A program made the translations under genes and the position numbers. A DNA stretch of 64,000 bases from Tetrapyrgos nigripes (Eukaryota; Basidiomycota; Agaricomycetes; Agaricales; Campanellaceae), in assembly GCA_013368315.1 (NCBI GenBank), contig JAACJM010000096.1, positions 62,001 to 126,000 of the forward strand, given 5' to 3'. Below are positions 57,489 to 64,000 of the stretch, in pieces. The notes below the pieces were generated by a model. The model was not told the DNA's origin and made no database searches. It was given only the letters and a program-made list of their open reading frames with translations. Position 1 is the first letter of the stretch, and every line of letters begins with the position of its first letter.

Positions 57489-58926
57489 ATGCAACTCAAA
57501 GCATTTGTTCTCCTCGCCGTCGCTCTCTTGAGCTCTGCCGCTCCCTGTGAGTAGCATCGCTATTTTCACGGGCTCAATTACTGACATTGATTTATCAGTT
57601 GCTGAAGACAACACTAAGCGCTCTCCTTACGGTCTGGACGATGTTGACAAACGCGTCCCTCATGACTACGGCCTGGCGAAAGAGGAAGTCGTCGACAGAC
57701 GTGTCCCTCACGTTTACGGTCTCGCCAAGGAAGAGGTCGTTGACCGACGAGTACCGCACGATTATGGTCTCGCCAAGGAAGAGGTCGTCGACAGACGCGT
57801 CCCTCACGATTACGGTCTGGCTAAGGAGGAGGTCGTCGACAGGCGTGTCCCTCACGACTACGGTCTGGCCAAGGAGGAAGTCGTCGACAGGCGTGTCCCT
57901 CACGTTTACGGTCTCGCCAAGGAAGAGATAGTTGACCGACGAGTACCGCATGATTATGGTCTCGCCAAGGAAGAGGTCGTTGACAGACGCGTCCCTCACG
58001 ACTACGGTCTGGCCAAGGAGGAGGTCGTCGACAGACGTCTCCCTCATAAGACTGTTAACCGACGAGTACCCCACGATTACGGCTTGGCAAAGGAAGAGGT
58101 TGTCGACAGACGCGTCCCTCATGATTATGGTCTGGCCAAGGAGGAGGTCGTCGACAGGCGTGTCCCTCACGTTTACGGTCTCGCCAAGGAAGAGGTCGAC
58201 AGACGCGTCCCTCACAATTACGGTCTGGCTAAGGAGGAGGTCGTCGACAGGCGTGTCCCTCACAACTACGGTCTGGCCAAGGAGGAAGTCGTCGACAGGC
58301 GTGTCCCTCACGTTTACGGTCTCGCCAAGGAAGAGGTCGTTGACCGACGAGTACCGCACGATTATGGTCTCGCCAAGGAAGAGGTCGTCGACAGACGCGT
58401 CCCTCACGATTACGGTCTGGCTAAGGAGGAGGTCGTCGACAGGCGTGTCCCTCACGTTTATGGTCTCGCCAAGGAGGAGGCTGTTGACCGACGAGTACCC
58501 CACGACTACGGCTTGGCAAAGGAAGAGGTTGTCGACAGACGGGTTCCTCATGACTATGGTCTCGCCAAGGAAGAAGTGGTCGACAGACGTGTCCCTCACG
58601 TTTACGGTCTGGCCAAGGAGGAGGTCGTCGACAAGCGTGTCCCTCACGTTTACGGTCTCGCCAAGGAAGAGGTCATTGACAGGAGAGTGCCCCACGACTA
58701 CGGTCTGGCCAAGGAAGAGGTTGTTGAACGACGAGTACCCCATGACTACGGTTTGGCCAAGGAAGAGGTCGTTGACAGGAGAGTGCCCCACGACTACGGT
58801 CTGGCCAAGGAAGAGGTTGTTGAACGACGAGTACCCCATGACTACGGTTTGGCCAAGGAAGAGGTCGTTGAAAGGCGTGTACCTCACGACTACGGTCTGG
58901 CAAAGGAGGAGACTCTTGGTAACTAA
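57489..58926 (+). CDS. Secreted tandem-repeat RiPP precursor with Kex2-type sites
   Basis: Two exons (57489-57546, 57599-58926; 52-nt intron) give 461 residues. Exon 1 encodes the signal peptide (MQLKAFVLLAVALLSSAAP). After a short leader with its own dibasic site and a divergent unit (SPYGLDDVDKR), 27 tandem units follow, typically VPHDYGLAKEEVVDRR. Twenty-six carry the core PHxYGL, with x = Asp in 17, Val in 7 and Asn in 2; one unit (about 58041-58067) is a truncated LPHKTVNRR. All but the last end in Arg-Arg or Lys-Arg, as cut by Kex2. This is the architecture of UstA-type dikaritin precursors, and the neighbours supply the tailoring enzymes. A structural secreted repeat peptide is the alternative reading. 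Confidence 0.93.
57650..58911 (+). repeat. 48-bp coding tandem array
   Basis: About 27 units of 48 bp (one shortened to 27 bp, one to 45 bp). Units differ mainly at third codon positions and at the codon after His. Blocks of neighbouring units recur (for example the runs near 57800 and 58400 are almost the same), which shows array growth by multi-unit duplication. The unit length is a multiple of three, so other frames stay open too. Confidence 0.9.
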
Positions 58927-59342
58927 AACTTATCTTACACAGTATAGCATATTCCATTCTATATCTATAAGCTACTACCTTTTCTTTTCTTCTCTCTCGG
59001 TTTGATCTCAACTAGTGTATAATCCTAGAATCATCCAACGTCGTCACTGCATCCATACACTATTATATCTACTATATCTTTCATCTGTGGCGCAATATAT
59101 TTACATGCTGAAATCTTTCTCGCTATTGGACGTGTTTGAGACTATGAGCATCTATTCAGTGACAACTTCTTTACTAGTCATCGTCACGTAGCAACTTTAC
59201 TGCCAACAATACAGCAGTCGTGATATACTTGGGAGAACGCATGTGTAGGATACAACAATAGATATGGTCTGTGCATAAACTCAACGAATCTATGTACATC
59301 TCTTGAATATACCGGCTACATCACACCGACATGATTATACGA
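58927..59342. other. Gap; right edge of the cluster
   Basis: 416 bp. Its last 150 bp (tatacttgg, aacgc(a/t)tgtgtaggatac, tataccggctacatca) are repeated at 61915-62035, 3' of the second F-box gene. Confidence 0.5.
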
Positions 59343-60812
59343 CTACGGAACACTCAATGTTACATCCACTCCCTCATTCTGCAGCTTTAAAATCCTCTCC
59401 TTTACATCTTCAGCCCTTTCTGGCCCTAAAACCTCATATACTGTGTCAAGGTTCTCCATCCATAAATGTACACTCGTGAGCTGATTACCAGTACCAAGCC
59501 CACAACGCGATTCGACCATAGTAACGAAAGACCCTAGAGGTACGACCGAGTCGGGAGGTGATACGGTGATCTCCAGGTGCTTGAGGTGAGGTACTAGGTA
59601 GTCGGAAGAATTGGAGACAGCATGATCAGTGTCTCCATCACCTGCAGCACTCTGACGCTGAGGAGAGAACATCATCGCTACGAGGAAATCCCTCGTAAAG
59701 AAGTCCCCGCTCCCGTATTCAGCGAGCTCTAGAGTGACGAGGTTCGGGACAGATTGTAAGCACGCTACGAGGTCTTCACTCGACAACTGTACTTGTCTCA
59801 GGTCCAAAGTCCGGAGATTCGGAGAACGAGCTAAGAAGCTTGGAAGTTGAGCTCTAGGCGATACCGGTAAAACGGATATCTGCAGATAGACGAGCTGAGG
59901 ATAGGTACAACGTTCAAGGAGGGGGTTTATATCCGCCAAGTAGGATGACAATGTAATGGAATGGAAGAAGGGTGAATGGATATCAATATCCAATCCTTGG
60001 GGGCTAGAATCGGTAAGGATAAAAGTACCCTTTTCCAATCTCGGACAACGTCGCTGCAGTTCGAGACATTGGGGGATGGAGATGAATGCAGTGGTGACGG
60101 TGGAGAGTTGGGTACATGGAAGGGAGAGATCTAGGGGTGAGTAGTACTGGTCACTCTCGAAAGAGTGTAGCATGGGAGCTGTCTCGAAAATGTCCAACGC
60201 ACTGGGCCTGATGAAATCACCACTCCTGAGACTGAGTTCCGCAAGGATGGGTAGATGTCCCTTTATGGGAGCAAGAGATGCTAATGCGGTAGATGGCAGG
60301 TGAAGTAGTATACGCTGCCATCTATCTGAGTGCTGCACGATAGCCTGTAGGACTGGGTGGGGTATCAAAGCTTCCGGGTCCGACCAGAGAATGTGTAATT
60401 GTAATGGACAGGAATCTGAGCGGGTCAACCAGGTTTCAACGAGAGAAACATATCTCGTATCTTCATTTCTGATTTGGAGATGAAGCCTGGACCATAGTCG
60501 GGGTGTAGATAGGGAAACACTGCGCCAGTGTTTTGAGACCTGCGATAGTGCTAGAGGTCTTTTGACGGTGCTTTCTACAGTCAGGTCCTCATCGATTGAA
60601 AGAAGAAGGATTTCGGAGGATAATTCGAAAGGAAATTGGAGAGCTGGGTCTCGTCCAACAGTAGAGTCTTGTTGTGGTGATGGTGGTACGCAGGAAGCCA
60701 TGAGTTGGCTTATGTCAGTCAGAGTCTGGAAACGAACTGCGCCGGATTTATCCGATAAGCGGGCGTCCAAGGTGTCTGGGTACGAGACTAGAGTTTCTTC
60801 CTGATCCATCAT
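59343..60812 (-). CDS. F-box protein, tandem copy 1
   Basis: Single exon; from the Met at 60812 it encodes about 489 residues, and the frame is open to 60854. The F-box-like domain is FPFELSSEILLLSIDEDL...PLALSQVSKHWRSVSLSTPRLWSRL, the PF12937 form with the SVSLSTPRLW ending usual in Agaricomycetes. After it come LRR-like blocks: HLPILAELSLRSGDF, YPQLVYLQISVL, SPNLRTLDLRQVQLSSEDL, VPNLVTLELAEY, HLKHLEITVS. It is a predicted SCF substrate receptor with unknown target. A tandem copy lies at 62034-63422 with high identity, including 3' flank. Confidence 0.88.
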   Translation of the reverse strand: MMDQEETLVSYPDTLDARLSDKSGAVRFQTLTDISQLMASCVPPSPQQDSTVGRDPALQFPFELSSEILLLSIDEDLTVESTVKRPLALSQVSKHWRSVSLSTPRLWSRLHLQIRNEDTRYVSLVETWLTRSDSCPLQLHILWSDPEALIPHPVLQAIVQHSDRWQRILLHLPSTALASLAPIKGHLPILAELSLRSGDFIRPSALDIFETAPMLHSFESDQYYSPLDLSLPCTQLSTVTTAFISIPQCLELQRRCPRLEKGTFILTDSSPQGLDIDIHSPFFHSITLSSYLADINPLLERCTYPQLVYLQISVLPVSPRAQLPSFLARSPNLRTLDLRQVQLSSEDLVACLQSVPNLVTLELAEYGSGDFFTRDFLVAMMFSPQRQSAAGDGDTDHAVSNSSDYLVPHLKHLEITVSPPDSVVPLGSFVTMVESRCGLGTGNQLTSVHLWMENLDTVYEVLGPERAEDVKERILKLQNEGVDVTLSVP

Positions 60813-60854
60813 GCCTCTTTTGTACGTCTCTACGCTTCCCCCGAACTCATACAC

Positions 60855-62033
60855 TGACCTTTCACGTCTTCTAGACAGGTCACAGCGAGCAACCTACGAT
60901 TTCATCTTGAGAGAGATATTTTTCTCCTCTCAATCGTGTCCGTTTCGCCTTGGCAGTCACTCCCGAACCGCTCACAATGCAGTAAAATCCTACAACAAAA
61001 CGCTTAAAGCATTCCGCTTGCATTCCGCATCGAATAAGTTTCCAAATTCAATCACGCTTTATTTCTCTCCACCCGAGGTCAACGAATTCCGTCTCCAATA
61101 TTAATATGTACTATCATGGAAGAGTTCTCGTCTCTGAGTCTGAGTCCACCGCATTGCAGTAATGCAGTTCTTCGACTGCACCTGCGCAACAGAACCTTAT
61201 CCAGAATCCGATTTGGACGCCTATGTCAGGTTTGATATATAAATGTCGGCTAGTCACTGAGCAAATCTGGTCCGAATACCATATCGTTTTCAGCCGACTG
61301 AGATACAAATCTCACGTAGGGAAACGAACGGCCTTTAAGCCTGCGTTGAAAGGGGCCAAATTTCGGAAAGAGAAGATGCTACGAGTAGAGGGTGATTTTC
61401 TCAGAGGAGGGTCAGTATTCCGATGATGGTATTACTGGAATGTTTGAATTTCTACGGGCTGGGGAAAAGGTTCAGTTGCTTGTGTTGTGATGTGTCCCGT
61501 CCATTCACTTATCTTGTACTTTCACTCTAGTACGTATGTCCTTGATTGGTTGAAAACCAGGTACTTATCAACTCTAACACTAACTTCACTACCCTATACT
61601 GTTCACAGTGGCGGTCATGAATATGATAACCCACTCCCATGCATATTCACTCATCCCCGGCGCTGCGAATTCGCAGCCTGAGGATACTCACTAGTATCAT
61701 AAGCACGTTACTCCGTCTTCACGTAAACATCCACGAAGCGTGGTCTTCCATTGGCCTAAACGGCGGCATTGTACGCAATCCGAACTTTTGCAAATGTTAG
61801 CCTCAAGGGCCGGGAAGGCACCGCAGAAGCCATCAAAGGGTATCCCGAGATTGTGGCAAGCTGGAAAGCAATTGTCAATATACCACCTCGCAACCAAGAC
61901 ATAGTGCAGTAGTTGTGATATACTTGGTAGAACGCTTGTGTAGGATACAACGATAAATCTGGACTGTGCATCAACTCAACAAAAGACATCTACATCTCTT
62001 CAATATACCGGCTACATCATACCAACATGATGA
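60855..62033. other. Gap between tandem F-box genes
   Basis: 1.2 kb. The last 120 bp duplicate the 3' flank of copy 1. Short frames here have no support. Confidence 0.45.
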
Positions 62034-63422
62034 TCATACGCCTAGAGAATGATTACCCAATGTCACATCTACTCCCTCATGCTGCAGCTTTAAAATCCTC
62101 TTCTGTACATCTTGAGCCCTTTCTAACCCTAGATCCTCGTATACTGCATTGAGGTTCTCCAACCGTAAATGTGCACTCGTGAGCTGAGTACCAGTACCTA
62201 ACCCACAACGCGATTCGACCATGGTAAGGAAAGGGCCCAGAAGTACGACCGAGTCGATAGGCGAGTCAATAGGCGATGCGGAGATCTTTAGGTGCTCGAG
62301 GTGAGGTACTAGGTAGTTGGAAGAATTGGAGACAGCATGATCAGTGTCTCCGTCACCTGCATCACTCTGACGCTGAGGAGAGAACATCATCGCCACGAGG
62401 AAATCCCTCGTAAAGAGGTTCCCACTCCTGTATTCAACGAGCTCCAGAGTGACGAGGTTCGGGACAGATTGTAAGCACGCTACGAGGTCTGAACTCGACA
62501 ACGCCACTTGATTCAGCTTTAAAGACTGGAGATTCGGAGAACGAGCTAAGAAGCTCGGAAGCTGAGTCCTAGACGATACCTGTAAATCGTGTATCTGCAG
62601 ATAGACGAGCTGAGGATAGGTACAACGTTCAAGGAGGGGGTTTATATCCACCGAGTGGGGTGACAATGTAATGGAACGGAAGAGTGAACGGATATCAATA
62701 TCCAACTCTTGCGAGCTAGAATCGGTAAGGAAAAAAGCGCCCTTTTGCAATCTCGGACAACGTCGTTGCATTTCGAGACATTGGGGGATGGATATGGATG
62801 CAGCGATGATGGTGGAGAGTTGGGCCCATGGAAGGGAGAGGTCTAGAGGTGAGAAGTGGAAACTCTCGAAAGAGCGTAGCATGGGAGCTGTCTCGAAAAT
62901 GTCCAACGCAGACCTGGGGAAATCTCTACTCCTGAGACTGAGTTCCGCAAGGATGGCTAGACGTCCCTTTATGGGAACGAGAGATGCTAATGCAGTAGAT
63001 GGCAGGCTAAGTACTATACGCTGCCATCTATCAGAGTGCTGCACGATAGCCTGTAGGATTGAGTGAGACATGGAAGATATTTTCTCGTCCTGCCAGTGGG
63101 CCATGTGCAATTCCACATGTAATGGACAAGAAACTGAGCGGGTCAGCCAGGTTTCAACGAGGGAAGGATATCTCGTAGCTGTGCTTCTGGAGATTGTGAG
63201 ATAAAGCCTGGACCATAGTCGGGGTGTAGATAGCGAAACACTGCGCCAGTTTTGTGAGACCTGTGATAGTGCTAGAGGTCTTTCGATGGTGGTTTCTACG
63301 CTCAGGTCCTCATCGATTGAAAGAAGAAGGATGTCTGAGAATAATTCGAAAGGAAATTGGAGAGCTGGATCTCGTCCAGCAGTAAAGTCTTGTTCTGGTG
63401 ATGGTGGTACGTAGGAAGCCAT
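62034..63422 (-). CDS. F-box protein, tandem copy 2
   Basis: Single exon of 462 residues from ATG 63422 (MASYVPPSPEQDF). It has the same domains as copy 1: FPFELFSDILLLSIDEDL, SVSLSTPRLWSRLYL, then LRR-like blocks with SPNLQSLKLNQVALSSSDL and VPNLVTLELVEY. The leader found in copy 1 (MDQEETLVSYPDTLDA) is present upstream at 63538-63490 but shifted by a small insertion and then stopped, so this copy probably starts at the internal Met that aligns with MAS in copy 1. The F-box is unaffected. Confidence 0.88.
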   Translation of the reverse strand: MASYVPPSPEQDFTAGRDPALQFPFELFSDILLLSIDEDLSVETTIERPLALSQVSQNWRSVSLSTPRLWSRLYLTISRSTATRYPSLVETWLTRSVSCPLHVELHMAHWQDEKISSMSHSILQAIVQHSDRWQRIVLSLPSTALASLVPIKGRLAILAELSLRSRDFPRSALDIFETAPMLRSFESFHFSPLDLSLPWAQLSTIIAASISIPQCLEMQRRCPRLQKGAFFLTDSSSQELDIDIRSLFRSITLSPHSVDINPLLERCTYPQLVYLQIHDLQVSSRTQLPSFLARSPNLQSLKLNQVALSSSDLVACLQSVPNLVTLELVEYRSGNLFTRDFLVAMMFSPQRQSDAGDGDTDHAVSNSSNYLVPHLEHLKISASPIDSPIDSVVLLGPFLTMVESRCGLGTGTQLTSAHLRLENLNAVYEDLGLERAQDVQKRILKLQHEGVDVTLGNHSLGV

Positions 63423-64000
63423 GGGTTGGATTATGTCAGTCTTCCCCAGGGAGACGAAGCTTCGTCGGATTTATCCGATAAGCGGAGCTGAGGCATCCAA
63501 GGTGTCTGGGTACGAGACTAGAATTTCCTCCTGATCCATGACGGTGGGGTATGGCCGCTAGCGGCGAGGGTCGAACCTTTATTGAACTACCATTAGATAT
63601 AAAATTGTGTACAGTACGGTGAGGAATAAGAGAGTTAATATTCTACATAGGTAAAAGCTCCAAACCTACACAAGAGGGGGTGGAGCCGCTGTACGGGCAC
63701 TGGAAAGCAACTGGAAAGAGTGTTGATTTTTTTGGGAGTTGAGTCATTTACTCCCATAGCGTCATGTCGTGTTCTTCTTGTCTCCGTTGAAGTGGGAAAC
63801 AGAGACGTCGTGATGGAGCATAAAATGATTCATGCTGAAGCACTTATCCTGTATTAGTGTTCAGACCCCTAATTTTTTCTGCTCAGCGATAAGTACAGCA
63901 AAGTGACAAGGGACATAGGCAGGTTGAGACGTGGAATTTGTGGGCAAGATATCCGAGTCACTCATAAGCTCTAAGCCATCACACGCCGAAAATACAAAAA
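63423..64000. other. Upstream of F-box copy 2
   Basis: Contains the decayed leader codons (63490-63538), then 460 bp with no gene seen. Confidence 0.45.

Noticed and set aside
57650..58911. CRISPR-like appearance of regularly spaced repeats
   Set aside because: The array is coding with no unique spacers, in a eukaryotic gene.
57595..59005. Long open frames in other frames of the precursor region: antisense 57595-58887, and another plus frame 57932-59005
   Set aside because: The 48-bp unit is a multiple of three, so a unit without stops in a frame leaves that frame open throughout. These frames lack a signal peptide and sensible composition; only the frame with the dibasic sites makes biological sense.
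61697..61989. Small minus-strand frames between the F-box genes
   Set aside because: Part of duplicated 3' flank; no coding conservation with the matching flank of copy 1.
63555..63600. tRNA-like T-arm on the minus strand (ggttcgaccc)
   Set aside because: No acceptor, D or anticodon arms can be built around it.

Overview
The window is nuclear DNA from a filamentous basidiomycete, most likely an Agaricomycete. Genes are split by many short introns (about 50-80 nt, GTNNGT...YAG). The gene families are typical of mushroom-forming fungi: F-box/LRR-like proteins, an expanded multi-pass membrane family, small secreted proteins, fungalysin, and UstYa-type DUF3328 oxidases. No rRNA, tRNA or CRISPR was recognised.

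Layout. 1-4.96 kb is a CpG-poor repeat block holding a foldback element with nested hairpins and a broken transposon-associated reading frame. 5.5-12.1 kb holds two proteins without recognised function, an LRR-like protein and a Rab18-type GTPase. 12.3-19.5 kb is a tandem array of one membrane-protein family: copy A is broken and carries an internal inversion, copy B is intact, and copy C has lost its start codon and has a duplicated cassette exon. A 569-bp inverted-repeat element sits upstream of B. 19.9-33 kb holds eIF3e, two small secreted paralogues, a fungalysin with a 1-nt frame break, an alpha/beta hydrolase, a decayed F-box gene and an aldo/keto reductase. 33-40.3 kb is gene-poor, with a small membrane protein, two F-box relics and an F-box protein. 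41-46.2 kb is a large RhoGEF. 59.3-63.4 kb is a tandem pair of F-box proteins.

The standout is 46.5-58.9 kb, which I read as a ribosomal peptide (RiPP) cluster of the dikaritin/ustiloxin type. It contains three UstYa-like proteins, a short secreted tyrosinase, a methyltransferase of the carnosine N-methyltransferase (N2227) family with an N-terminal membrane anchor, two proteins of unknown function, and a secreted precursor with 26 near-identical 16-residue units separated by Kex2-type Arg-Arg/Lys-Arg sites. Each unit contains Pro-His-(Asp/Val/Asn)-Tyr-Gly-Leu. The proposed flow is: the precursor enters the secretory pathway, UstYa proteins and tyrosinase oxidise or cross-link the Tyr-containing core, the methyltransferase modifies it (His is the obvious candidate), and Kex2-like cleavage releases many copies. 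Gene content and repeat structure are read from the sequence; the chemistry is inference.

All multi-exon models were assembled by hand from splice consensus and reading-frame continuity, without transcripts or searches. Family names come from recalled motifs.
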